A stretch of DNA of 64,000 nucleotides, from contig JAXRKP010000534.1 of NCBI GenBank assembly GCA_037039925.1, forward strand, positions 172,501-236,500, in the 5' to 3' direction. Numbering within the stretch: the first letter of the stretch is position 1; the number at the start of each line of letters is the position of its first letter. This stretch comes from Doris montereyensis. Its lineage: Eukaryota; Mollusca; Gastropoda; Nudibranchia; Dorididae. The position numbers and the translations under genes are program-made. The notes under the pieces were generated by a model. That model did not search any database. It had not been told where the DNA came from and was given only the letters and a program-made list of their open reading frames with translations. Positions 10,946-21,725 of this stretch are shown here, in pieces.

Positions 10946-11158
10946 TTATACCCAATGAAATTTTAAGGAGTGAAATACGTTAAGTAAAAAAAGGTTTTCA
11001 TGTCTGATGTTTTTGTTGTTGTTGTTGAGTGGTGTTCTTAAAGAGGAGCGGTTAGAATTTTAACTCCTTAGAATGAGATCTTATAAACGAAAGGCAATCC
11101 GGTAACAAAACTCTATTTTTCATTCTGATCAAAGTTGTCTCCCAGATTAGATACTCAC

Positions 11159-11258
11159 ATCTTTTGAGCAAGTTTTGCTGCCAGTGTCAAGGAGTTAACC
11201 CTTGCCTGTTTTTTATATCCAGTCTCGCCCCTTGACTGTGCAAAAGGTTGAACATATC
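11159..11258 (-). CDS. TRPV-B coding exon: ankyrin repeat
   Basis: After the acceptor CTGCAG the exon reads DMFNLLHSQGARLDIKNRQG then LTP. A missing base in a T run (11189-11190) forces a stop. In the shifted frame LTLAAKLAQK follows, and a second missing base in an A run (11162-11165) would give a final D before the donor GTGAGT. With both bases restored the 100-base exon becomes 34 codons in phase 0 at both ends. It then connects IHDDK of exon 20598-20749 to MFQHILE of exon 8753-8901. NxQGLTPLTLAAKLA is a hallmark TRPV ankyrin motif. Confidence 0.9.
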
Positions 11259-11261
11259 CTG

Positions 11262-11380
11262 CAGTATTAAGAAGATGAAAAACAAGACAAACAATTAATA
11301 TAAAACATAAAAACCGTTTTTATTTGTTTAAGTTCTTTTCCTTTTATTGGGGAGTTTCAGAGTGAATGGAATTTACCGCA
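11262..11380. other. Short intronic spacer
   Basis: Only about 120 bases separate the exon acceptor from the 69-bp array. The spacer is AT-rich. Confidence 0.4.
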
Positions 11381-12110
11381 TCCACCATGTGGTGATTTCA
11401 GAGTGAATGAATTGTTTGTTTTATTGGAATTTACAGCATCCTCCATAATATGTGGTGATTTCAGAGTGAATAAGGAGGAATTGTTTGTTTGATTGGAGTT
11501 TACAGCATCCTCCATAATATGTGGTGATTTCAGGGTGAATAAAGAGGAATTGTTTGTTTGATTGGAGTTAACAGCATCCTCCATAATATGTGGTGATTTC
11601 AGGGTGAATAAAGAGGAATTGTTTGTTTGATTGGAATTTACCGCATCCACCATAATCGTGGTGATTTCAGAGTGAATAAAGAGGAATTGTTAGTTTGATT
11701 GGAATTTACCGCATCCACCATAATACGTGGTGATTTCAGAGTGAATAAAGAGGAATTGTTAGTTTGATTGGAATTTACAGCATCCTCCATAATATGTGGT
11801 GATTTCAGGGTGAATAAAGAGGAATTGTTTGTTTGATTGGAATTTACCGCATCCACCATAATACGTGGTGATTTCAGAGTGAATAAAGAGGAATTGTTTG
11901 TTTGATTAGAATTTACCGCATCCACCATAATACGTGGTGATTTCAGAGTGAATAAAGAGGAATTGTTAGTTTGATTGGAATTTACAGCATCCTCCATAAT
12001 ATGTGGTGATTTCAGGGTGAATAAGGAGGAATTGTTTGTTTTATTGGAATTTACCGCATCCACCATAATATGTGGTGATTTCAGGGTGAATAAAGAGGAA
12101 AAGGGCTTAA
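11381..12110 (+). repeat. 69-bp minisatellite derived from dispersed repeat family 3
   Basis: About ten copies of a 69-bp unit contain TTTACCGCATCCACCATAAT, then GTGGTGATTTCAGAGTGAAT and AAAGAGGAATTGTT. This is the head of family 3, amplified in tandem. Because 69 is a multiple of three, the minus strand stays open as repeats of DAVNSNQTNNSSLFTLKSPR. That frame (11357-12066) is not a gene. Confidence 0.95.
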
Positions 12111-12310
12111 CGCCTCATTAAGAAAGAGGAAATAGCAAGGTGAAAGATAAGTGAAAGAATGAAAGGAAAGAAGTAGGATCTACCAGCAGTGACCACCAAT
12201 CGCCTACTTCATAATTAACATCTCAAATGGGCATTCTACAAAGTAGGTTGATCATACATTATAAGTAACATTTCAGTATTCTATACGTCTTAAATTAGAT
12301 TGATGAAATA
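12060..12310 (+). repeat. Full-length-like copy of dispersed repeat family 3
   Basis: The array ends in a copy that continues into the family body: AAGAGGAAATAGCAAGGTGA, AAGATAAGTGAAAGAATGAA and AGGATCTACCAGCAGTGACC. Similarity to 43618-43830 extends through the segment containing TTCTACAAAG and ATAAGTAAC. Confidence 0.65.
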
Positions 12311-13440
12311 ACAAAAGAAATATCGTTAAAGAAACAGTTTAGCCTAGGCATGATGATAACTAAGAACACAAGGACACTAAAAGAATCAATGATATATAAA
12401 AACAACAACAACAACAACAACAACAATACAAGGAGACATGAGAAGGATTACTTCACCATCAATCACTTTCTTAAACTGTTATAAACATTACGGTCCACTA
12501 CCAGTTATCCTAGCACCAGACATCTGACACGTTTACTTGGGAACAAATAAAATCTCTTCATATATATACTTGTCATAGCTATTCAACAACTCCGCCCGCA
12601 ATTCAACACTAGTTTGCTGTAAACAAATAGATATCTTTAAACAAATATTTACTTGCCCCTTTATTCAACATATCTATAATCCTTGCAATGCGTGGCAAAA
12701 AAACCCAAAGCAAATCCCCATCTTCGTGCAATGTTTAGTATGACCCAATAGTGCAAAAGAAAAAGAAAAAAATGTCATTTAAATTGTAGCATAGAAAGTC
12801 AGGGACGATAGACATACCAGTGCAATGTACTGCATTGTGCATTCTAAGACTTTCAAATGCTCTTCATTTCATGCCCATGGTCAAATCTACTTATCCGACA
12901 TCTCAGTTATCCAACATTTTAGAGAGGAACGAGCAGGGTTGGGTATTTGGCAGTAGACTGTAATTACTGACTGATTCCTTCCCTCCAAGAGTCTCAATTT
13001 TTTAGAGTGCATAATTTACAGGCTGAATTTACATCCGATATATGTTATCCCTGATAAAATTCAGTTTAGTTGATTCAAAACAAAGCAGTTGTTTCACAGC
13101 TTCTGCCTTAATGAATTGTTGCATGTAGTAAGAAATTCTCCTGAAGGGGGGGGGGGGGAAACTCTCTGACTGGCAGGTTTAGATTTCATTATCCTCCATA
13201 CATTAAAGGAAACCTTAGAAATTCATAAACTGAAATGCCTGGAAACTCTCCTGACTGTATCTCCGGGTCATTCCTATTAATATAATTTAGCAGGTTTAGA
13301 TTTCATTATATCCTCCATACATTAAAGCAAACTTTAGAAATTCATAAACTGAATCCAGGGAGATAGATTAGTAGGGTGAGATGCATGCGGTTATTTCACA
13401 GTGCTGCGTTCTTTTTGTTGTTGTGAAACAAATTTACCTG
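12311..13440. other. Intronic DNA without recognised genes
   Basis: AT-rich intron sequence with an (AAC)n run near 12400-12425 and a G13 run at about 13146. A segment near 13170-13215 is repeated at 13285-13350 (CAGGTTTAGATTTCATTAT, CCTCCATACATTAAAG), a local duplication of about 60 bp. Confidence 0.5.
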
Positions 13441-13454
13441 TAATGAAATTAAGT

Positions 13455-13551
13455 TCAATCTTGACCGTTACCGTGATCTCCGCTGGACATGAATTAAGAG
13501 GAAATAATAACAAGATAGATGAAAGATAAATAAAACAATAATAATAATAAT

Positions 13552-13627
<76 letters not shown>

Positions 13628-13725
13628 GAAATGAAAGAAATAAGACCTACCAGCACCAAACTCCCGTCACAACCGCCTGAGATTTGCATTTTGCAGTGAC
13701 TCTGATGACACAACGACTTTAAATC
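13455..13725 (+). repeat. Family 3 dispersed repeat split by an (AAT)n microsatellite
   Basis: The words GAATTAAGAGGAAATAA and AGATGAAAGATAA precede a (TAA)n tract at 13535-13625. AAGAAATGAAAGAAATAAGA and CCTACCAGCACCAAACTCCC follow it. The microsatellite has expanded inside the element. Confidence 0.7.
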
Positions 13726-14254
13726 AATGAACTAGCAAAAGAATCACATTCTCTACGACGCTATTCCAAATGGTGACGGAAAAACTTGTTCTTGGACGCT
13801 CAACTGGTTTTTACAAGAATTTATGGAATACAGATAGGAGATAACTGTTGGCTAGGGGAGATAAGCAGGGAGATAATGGCCAGGGGAGATAGATTAGTAG
13901 GGTGAGATAAGCATGGGGATTAATTTGCACTCAACTGACTGTAGGCTGAAACCATGACTAGTTTGTGTTCGGCTGACCTTTGTGTTCTGTTTCTAACATT
14001 CAATTGAATGAAAATCTGAGCCTTCATGTTCAATAAACAAATAGCCACAAATCGCATCATACTGTAAAAGGCTAGAAATTAAGTTCAATAAACTTGTAAT
14101 CACAATAGAAGGCTTTTAAACAAACCTCTTCATGTTAATTGTACAAACTATCACACCAAGTACAGAATATTCTACGGCTGGACATGGGCATATGGTACAA
14201 AACTTCATGTTCAAAAGTTGATTTCTTCATTAAACTGTAGGCTAGAATTATGTT

Positions 14255-14343
14255 CAAGACAATAATAATAATAATAAACTGTAGGCTAATAATAATAATG
14301 TTCAATAATAATAATAATAATAATAATAATTATAATAACTAAT

Positions 14344-14376
<33 letters not shown>

Positions 14377-14377
14377 C

Positions 14378-14421
<44 letters not shown>

Positions 14422-14440
14422 TAATGATATTTATAATAAC
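14255..14440 (+). repeat. (AAT)n microsatellite, interrupted
   Basis: AATAAT runs are interspersed with fragments such as ACTGTAGGCTA and TGTTCAATAA, which belong to the 44-bp array to the right. Confidence 0.85.
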
Positions 14441-14799
14441 TGTAGGCTAGTGAAACAGTTCATTTTATAGCAGCATCATTTCACTTATATAAACAAACTC
14501 TGGAGCGTCACAATAATTGATATATTTTTTGTTCAATAGACATAAAACGAGAGAACACAATATATGAACATTTCATAACATCAATAACTATTCCATTTGA
14601 AAACTGTTATAACATCAATGGGAGAGTTTTACATTATCAATAGGTGTGCCGTAGAATGTTCATTAAATAGACAAAGAATTCATGTTCAAAACACGGGGCA
14701 AGCTATTCAATGGGTAAAAAGAAGAAAAAGTTCAATTACTTTTTGCTTCAATGGGTACACTAGATTCATTTTCATCACCTCAACTTTAGGCTAGTATCA

Positions 14800-16260
14800 A
14801 TGGTTTGTAGACTAGTTCATGTTCAATGAGAAAATGTTCCACAATTTGTTCTTGACTGTGAAGGCAAAGTTTCAATTTGTCTAGTTCATGTTCAATAGAC
14901 TGTAGGCTAGTATCAATGGGTACACTAGTTCATGTTCAATAGACTGTAGGCTAGAATCAATGGGTACACTACTTTGTGTTCAATAGACTGTTGGCTAGTA
15001 TCAATGGGTAGACTACTTCATGTTCAGCTGACTGTAGGCTAGCATCAATGGGTAGATTAAGTTCATGTTCAATGACTGTAGGCTAGAATCAATGTGTACA
15101 CTACTTCATGTTGGCTGACTGTAGGCTAGAATCAATGGGTACACTAGTTCATGTTCAATAGACTGTAGGCTAGAATCAATGGGTAGACTAGTTCATGTTC
15201 AATGACTGTAGGCTAGAATCAATGGGTACACTACTAGCTGTTTCAATGCAGAGGCAGCCTAAAATGACACTTTGATGACACTACCAAGTTCAATAGACTT
15301 TAGGCTAGCAGTTTATAAATGAATTATAAAATGTTCAAATGAGGCTAAAAAGAAAACAAAACATGAAAATAAACTGAATGTGTAAGTAGTTTGCCTACTT
15401 CATGTTCAGTATGTACAAAAATACCATGTTCATGGTCCAAACAGAATCACTGGGTAACTACTTCATGTTCAATAGAAAAAAATGGGTACATCAATGGAAA
15501 CAAATGTTGAATCAATGTTACACTAAGTTCGATAGATAGCATCAATGGGTTTTCATGTCTACATAGACTGTAGGCTAGAATCAAACACTAGTTCATGTTC
15601 GATAGACTGTAGGCTAAAATCAATGGGGTACACTAGTTCATGTATAGACTGTAGGCTAAAATCAAACACTAGTTCATGTTCAATAGACTGTAGGCTAAAA
15701 CAATTGCAGACTAGTTCATGAATATACTGTAGGCTAAATAAAATGGTTAGTTGGTAATCACATGGGTACACTAAAGCAGAATTGATGAATCATGTTCAAT
15801 AACTGCTAGAACCTAGTTCATGTTCAATAGACTGTAGGCTAGCATCAATGGGTGGACTACTTCATGTTCAATAAACTGTAGGCTAGAATATGAAAACAGT
15901 TCAATAGAAACATCACAATACACTACTTCATGTTCAATAGACTGAAAATCAAACATTTCATGTTCAATAGACTGTAGGCTAGAATCAATAAAACACTACT
16001 TCATGTTCAAAGATGGAAAAATCAATGGGGGACTACTTCATGTTCAATAGACTGTAGGCTAGAATCAATGGGTACACTTCATGTTCAATAAACTGTAGGC
16101 TAGAATCAATTAATGTTCAAAATCCACAGAATCAATGGGTAGACTACTTCATGTTCAAAGACAACGTAGGCTAGATTCACAATCAATTTCTATCAAATCT
16201 TTTCCCAAAGTCCAGTGGATGTCTAATAGACTGTAGGCTAGAATCAATGGCACACTACTT
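14800..16260 (+). repeat. Degenerate 44-bp minisatellite (core GACTGTAGGCTAGAATCAAT)
   Basis: About 28 copies of a unit near 44 bp contain TTCATGTTCAATAGACTGTA, GGCTAGAATCAATGGGTACA and CTA. Many copies are truncated or carry unrelated inserted words that also occur in the right flank (for example near 15340-15520 and 16190-16330). Confidence 0.9.
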
Positions 16261-16900
16261 CCAGACCCCCCCCCCCCCAAATCAATGAACTTATATATAA
16301 TGCACACACACAACGCACACATTAATTCTTACCCCTGAGTTTTTCTATTTTAAAACTGAATGTGTTTGTTTTCAAGTATTAAATTGGTCCAAACATGCAC
16401 TTGAAATATTCAAAAAAAAGATCAATGGAAACAAATGTTGTGTTAGCAAGTTCAGTCTTTTGCACGCCGACATGAAGAAAAAACTTTATCAGACTAAAAA
16501 AAAGCTTAGGAGGGAACATTAATCAGAAATAAACCAAATAAAATGGCTTAAGAAAAAGCAAATTGATGAATCGAAAATGAAACCTACCCAATATGCTTAA
16601 GACCCAAAACATTTATGAAAACAGTTAAGACAATAATATTATCCTGAAAAGAAACATGTTATCAGATTGGAGGCTTAAGATCCGTTCTCATTCATCATTA
16701 AGTCAAAATCCACATTAAAGGAGACATTGGCAACCGTATAGATTCACAACAGTTACTTCTATCAAATCTTTTCCCAAAGGGATGCCCCCCCCCCCCCCCC
16801 CCCCCCCAATTACATAGACACTCATATATTTATATAGACACACGCACACATTAAAGACTTGTTGTTTTTAAATTTTGGCTCAGATTGGACAGTGGCATTC
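16261..16900. other. Intronic DNA with a duplicated segment and poly-C runs
   Basis: The block TTCTATCAAATCTTTTCCCA followed by a poly-C run and CACACATTAA occurs at about 16187-16325 and again at 16757-16855. The poly-C runs are 14 bases at about 16266 and 22 bases at about 16786-16807. No exon was recognised. Confidence 0.55.
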
Positions 16901-16904
16901 AAGA

Positions 16905-17900
16905 CTTTATAAGACTAGGCTTAAGACTTAATCAGACTAGGCTTAAGATGTTATCAGATTAGGCTTAAGACTTATATCAGACTAGGCTTAAGAGCTGTTA
17001 TCAGATTAGGCTTAAGACTTAATCAGACTAGGCTTAAGACTTTATCAGACTAGGCTTAAGACTTTATCAGACTAGCTTAAGACTTTATCAGACTAGGACT
17101 TTATCAGACTAGGCTTAAGACTTTATCAGACTAGGCTTAAGACTTTATCAGACTAGGCTTAAGATGTTATCAGATTAGGCTTCAGACTTTATCAGACTAG
17201 GCTTAAGACTTTATCAGACTAGGCTTAAGACTTTATCAGACTAGGTTAAGACTTTATCAGACTAGGCTTAAGACTTTAACAGACTAGGCTTAAGACTTAT
17301 CAGATTAGGCTTAAGACTTTATCAGACTAGGCTTAAGACTTTATCAGACTAGGCTTAAGACTAATCAGACTAGGGTTAAGACTTTATCAGACTAGGCTTA
17401 AGACTTAACATACTAGGCTTAAGTCTTTATCATACCAGGCTTAAGTCTTTATCAGACTAGGTTTAAAACTCTATCATACTAGGCTTAAGACTTAATCATA
17501 CTAGGCTTAAGACTTTTCATACTAAGCTTAAGACTTTATCAGACTAGGTTTAAGACTTTATCAGGCTAAGTTTAAGATTTTATCAGACTAGGCTTAAGAC
17601 CTTATCAGACTACGCTTAAGGTTTTATCAGACTAGGCTTAAGACTTTATCATACTAGACTTAAGACTTAATTATACAAGGCGTAAGACTTAATCATACTA
17701 GGCTTAAAACTTATCATACTAGGCTTAAGACTTATCATACTAGGCTTAAAACTTATCATACTAGGCTTAAGACTCATCAGACTAGGCTTAAGACTTTATC
17801 AGACTAGGCTTAAGACTTTATCATACTAGGCTTAAGACTCTATCATACTAGGCTTAAGACTTTATCATACTAGGCTTAAGACTTATCATACTAGGCTTAA
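16905..17900 (+). repeat. 22-bp minisatellite (AGGCTTAAGACTTTATCAGACT)
   Basis: About 45 copies carry CTTAAG and ATCAGACTAGG; copies right of about 17400 more often read ATCATACTAGG. The array lies in the TRPV-B intron between 11258 and 20598. Confidence 0.95.
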
Positions 17901-18185
17901 GTACATTCTTTTAAGTAAAAGAGAATTTTCATTGAAATAAAGAGAATTTTCATTGAAATGAAGAGGATTTTCATCGAAATAAAGAGAATTTTCATTGAAA
18001 TAAAGAGAATTTTCATTAAAGCAAAGAGAATATCCATGAAATGAAGAAAATTTTCATTGAAATAAGAGAATATCCATGAAATAAGAGAATATCCATTGAA
18101 ATGAAGAGGATTTTCATTGAAATTAAAAAAAACATTCATTGAAATAAAGAGAATTTTCATTGAAATAAAGAGAATTTCTAACAGA
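17901..18185 (+). repeat. 21-bp minisatellite (AAAGAGAATTTTCATTGAAAT)
   Basis: About 13 copies directly follow the 22-bp array. The 109-codon minus frame here is a repeat translation. Confidence 0.93.
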
Positions 18186-18214
18186 CACATCAAAGAAAAC
18201 TCATTAACTGTTAC

Positions 18215-19765
18215 AGCCGCATTCACGATAGACTATTTTATAACCATATTACTTGCTGTTTCTCTATCTTAGTTGTAAGCATTGGCGATAGACTATTTTA
18301 TAACCATATTACTTGCTGTTTCTCTATCTCCGTTGTAAACATTGACGATAATAACCATATTACTTGCTGTTTCTCTATCTTCGCTGTAAACATTGACGAT
18401 AATAACCATATTACTTGCTGTTTCTCTATCTTCGTTGTAAACATTGATGATAGACTATTTTATAACCATATTACTTGCTGTTTCTCTATCTTTGTTGTAA
18501 ACATTGGCGATAGACTATTTTATAACCATATTACTTGCTGTTTCTCTATCTCCGTTGTAAACATTGGCGATAGACTATTTTATAACCATATTACTTGCTG
18601 TTTCTCTATCTTCGTTGTAAACATTGGCGATAGACTATTCTATAACCATATTACTTGCTCTTTCTCTATCTTCGTTGTAAACATTGACGATAGACTATTT
18701 TATAACCATATTACTTGCTGTTTCTCTATCTTCGTTGTAAACATTGACGATAATAACCATATTACTTGCTGTTTCTCTATCTTCGCTGTAAACATTGACG
18801 ATAATAACCATATTACTTGCTGTTTCTCTATCTTCGTTGTAAACATTGACGATAATAACCATATTACTTGCTGTTTCTCTATCTTCGTTGTAAACATTGA
18901 CGATAATAACCATATTACTTGCTGTTTCTCTGTCTTCGCTGTAAACATTGACGATAACAATCATATAACTTGCTGTTTCTCTATCTCCGTTGTAAACATT
19001 GACGATAATAACCATATTACTTGCTGTTTCTCTATCTTCGTTGTAAACATTGACAATAACAACCATATTACTTGCTGTTTCTCTATCTTCGTTGTAAACA
19101 TTGACGATAATAACCATATTACTTGCTGTTTCTCTATCTTCGCTGTAAACTTGATTTATAACAACCATATTACTTGCTGTCTTCTCTATCTCCGTTGTAA
19201 ACATTGATGATAATAACCATATTACTTGCTGTTTCTCTATCTTCGTTGTAAACATTGACGATAATAACCATATTACTTGCTGTTTCTCTATCTTCGCTGT
19301 AAACATTGACGATAACAACCATATTACTTGCTGTTTCTCTATCTTCGCTGTAAACATCGACGATAATAACCATATTACTTGCTGTTTCTCTATCTTCGTT
19401 GTAAACATTGACGATAATAACCATATTACTTGCTGTTTCTCTATCTCCGTTGGAAACATTAACGATAATAACCATATTACTCGCTGTTTCTCTATCTTCG
19501 CTGTAAATATCGACGATAACAACCATATTACTTGCTGTTTCTCTATCTTCGTTGTAAACAGCGACGATAACAACCATATTACTTGCTGTTTCTCTATCTT
19601 CGTTGTAAACATTGACGATAACAACCATATTACTTGCTGTTTCTCTATCTTCGTTGTAAACATTGTGATAACAACCATATTACTTGCTGTTTCTCTATCT
19701 TCGCTGTAAACATCAGCGATAACAACCATATTACTTGCTGTTTCTCTACCTTCGTTGTAAAGTTC
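18215..19765 (-). repeat. 51-bp/60-bp minisatellite (17-residue unit VIVNVYNEDRETASNMV)
   Basis: About 29 copies share ATAACCATATTACTTGCTGT and TTCTCTATCTTCGTTGTAAA. Left copies (18215-18715) are mainly 60 bp, with an extra GACTATTTT; right copies are 51 bp. Because 51 is a multiple of three, a 358-codon minus-strand frame (19771-18695) persists as repeated NVYNEDRETASNMV units with internal frame changes. Its first residues come from the edge of a SINE. No splice, signal peptide or unique domain supports a gene. Confidence 0.93.
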
Positions 19766-20055
19766 CTTCAAGGCCTTTATGGCTCATAGAACTGGAGATT
19801 ATCCCGGTTTCCAGAAACGTGAAGTGGAACAGGTAATAACAATCACCTCCTGACCAGGACGCTAGTGTCTGATGCAGGTTTTTACTCCCAAGCTAGTGCT
19901 CATACTCATTTGCACCTAGGTAGAGTGGGGAAAATACATGTTAAGTAAGTGTCTTTCCCAAGGAACACAACATCAGATCGTTGCTAAGATTCGAAACCCG
20001 GGACCTCATGATCCCCAGTCCGCAGCCTGACCGCTCGGCAACCGACACCAGATAG
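19766..20055 (-). mobile_element. tRNA-derived SINE, family 1
   Basis: On the minus strand the head GGTGTCGGTTGCCGAGCGGT continues with CAGGCTGCGGACTGGGGATC and a B box in GGTTTCGAATC. The A box resembles that of leucine tRNA. The body has GGAAAGACACTTACTTAAC, GGTGCAAATGAGTA and AGACACTAGCGTCCTGGTCA, and the tail reads AGTTCTATGAGCCATAAAGG. This is one of the best-preserved heads of the family in the window. Confidence 0.85.
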
Positions 20056-20590
20056 CTAGCTCCATAATGATAATTTGTAATAATATTCGACTCTTTTTGC
20101 TTTGCCATCTGCTTGGCTCTTCTTAGATACATTTTTTCTTTTCTCTCCGCCTGTATTCCGATTCCGTCTACATTCCTATCTTTGTTTTTGTGTTCACACG
20201 GCATAGCTGCCAACAATTTCAAATCTTTAAAAAAAGGCAGGCTTTGACCCTTGAACTTTTCTTACCCTGAACGATAACCCGTAATATGTTAGAAAACATT
20301 GATGTCATTGAAATCCACCTCTTTTAGGGTAAACTGACGAAAAGCCTGCTACTGGCTAGCCTTTCTGATGAAGCGTGACGATACTTTTGCAAACTCAGAT
20401 TGGTCTCTGCAATCTCTCTCAGTCTCTGCCATTAACTTTGCATCTCTTAAACAAAAACACAGTTAGCCTTCATATACATACTTTTCAAGGTAAATACAAG
20501 ACTTATGGACTCAAATTTAAAAAAACTAACGTGCTAAATATGTTTTGTGAATACTGATTGGCAGCTATGGTACAACAATCACAGGTAATG
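20056..20590. other. Intronic DNA, nothing recognised
   Basis: No coding similarity or repeat was recognised downstream (minus sense) of exon 20598-20749. Confidence 0.4.
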
Positions 20591-20597
20591 TCCTCAC

Positions 20598-20749
20598 CTT
20601 GTCGTCATGGATAACCAGCATGTGTAAGACCGTGTTCCGTTAGTGTCTTGCTTATTGGGGTTGGCACCGCTGGCCAGCAAAAAAGCACACACTCTTCCTG
20701 ATGCAGGCAGGAGGCAAAGCAAAGCGGGTAATCCCCCCAGTACACAAAG
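20598..20749 (-). CDS. TRPV-B coding exon: ankyrin repeats
   Basis: After the acceptor CATTCCAG the exon reads FVYWGDYPLCFASCLHQEEC then V. A missing base in the six-base T run (plus-strand A run 20679-20684) shifts the frame to LLASGANPNKQDTNG. A second missing base (20635-20636) shifts it to NTVLHMLVIHDDK at the donor AAG|GTGAGG. The pattern F-V-Y-W-G-x-Y-P-L-x-F-A, QEEC, GANPNKQDTNGNTVLHMLVIHD is diagnostic of invertebrate TRPV ankyrin repeats. With both bases restored the exon is one base plus 51 codons, phase 0 at its end, which matches exon 11159-11258. Confidence 0.92.
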
Positions 20750-20754
20750 CTGGA

Positions 20755-20965
20755 ATGAAGACAAGAAACACATGGTCTCTGATTGGTTGACGGATTAAAA
20801 AAAAAAGATGTTTCTTGATAGGCCAGTGGATCAAAGTAAAAATATGTGTATTATCTCTGAATGGCTGACGGATTAAAGTAAAAACAAATTGTTCTTTGAT
20901 TCTTTGATTGGCTGATGGATTGAAGATAAGAAAACATGTTGATTGGGGGTTTGGGGGGGGGGGGA
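20755..20965 (+). repeat. Short outlier of the 40-bp minisatellite family
   Basis: Four degenerate copies carry TCTGATTGGTTGACGGATTA, GAATGGCTGACGGATTAAAG and GATTGGCTGATGGATTGAAG. The same family forms the large array at 24180-25570. Confidence 0.8.
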
Positions 20966-21725
20966 TCCTGTACATGGTTTTACATTTTTTTTAATATAGA
21001 CAATATTAACTTCTACCATTTTTGTACTCGGCATGTCTAAATTAGCTGAAAAAAATAAACACATTTTTTTTTCATATGGTTGCCATTGATTTCTATTATG
21101 AAAATTGTTGCATTTTGTTTTCTTTAGAGAAATGTAACACAACAAGAGTTAATCGTGAAATAAATTGAAATACCTTCAATTCAAATAAGTTTTTTTTCAG
21201 TTTTTGAACAAATTTGGTTGTAACTTTGCACACACGTTATTCGGTTCAATTTATAGCCACACTCATTAACGATTTTTCATACATTAAACAGTTTTTAATT
21301 TTTGGAAAATGCATATAGCAACCCATTCCAAGCTTTGGCAAATTTAACACCAAAAAAATTTCGTTTTGCGAAAATTTGAAGATATTAAAAATCACTAACG
21401 GCTGAAATTTTGTATTGCTTCATAGATGCTATATACCAAAATTGGGGGAAATCGTACAATAAATAAAAAGGTAGATCAAAAATCCCTATCTAAAAGTAAC
21501 ATTTTGAGAACATCAAATTTAAAACAATCTTTCTTTCTTTATCAGTTCCCATTTTACCTTTCGGTGTATGAGTTCAGATGCCACAGGTGCAGGTCAATGT
21601 TTCTCTCAAGGAATGTTTCTATTATTTGTCTAATTGTAAATATGTGGTCTTGTACACTTCTTCCGGTCTAAATCACTCTGACGCTCTTCAATCTGATCCT
21701 CTAGTCTTTTCCTTTGTCTCATTTC
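20966..21725. other. AT-rich intronic DNA
   Basis: It begins at a G-rich run (about 20945-20963) and contains no recognised exon or element. Confidence 0.4.

Noticed and set aside
9396..10983. Hydrophobic frames that look like multi-pass membrane proteins
   Set aside because: Overlapping frames all translate the 20-bp repeat. The hydrophobicity comes from TATTCTTATATCC words.
16905..17900. CRISPR-like array of 22-bp repeats
   Set aside because: Units abut with no unique spacers, and the genome is eukaryotic.
20652..20975. 107-codon minus frame as a gene in its own right
   Set aside because: It is a shifted-frame shadow that mixes the 40-bp repeat with TRPV-B exon 20598-20749.
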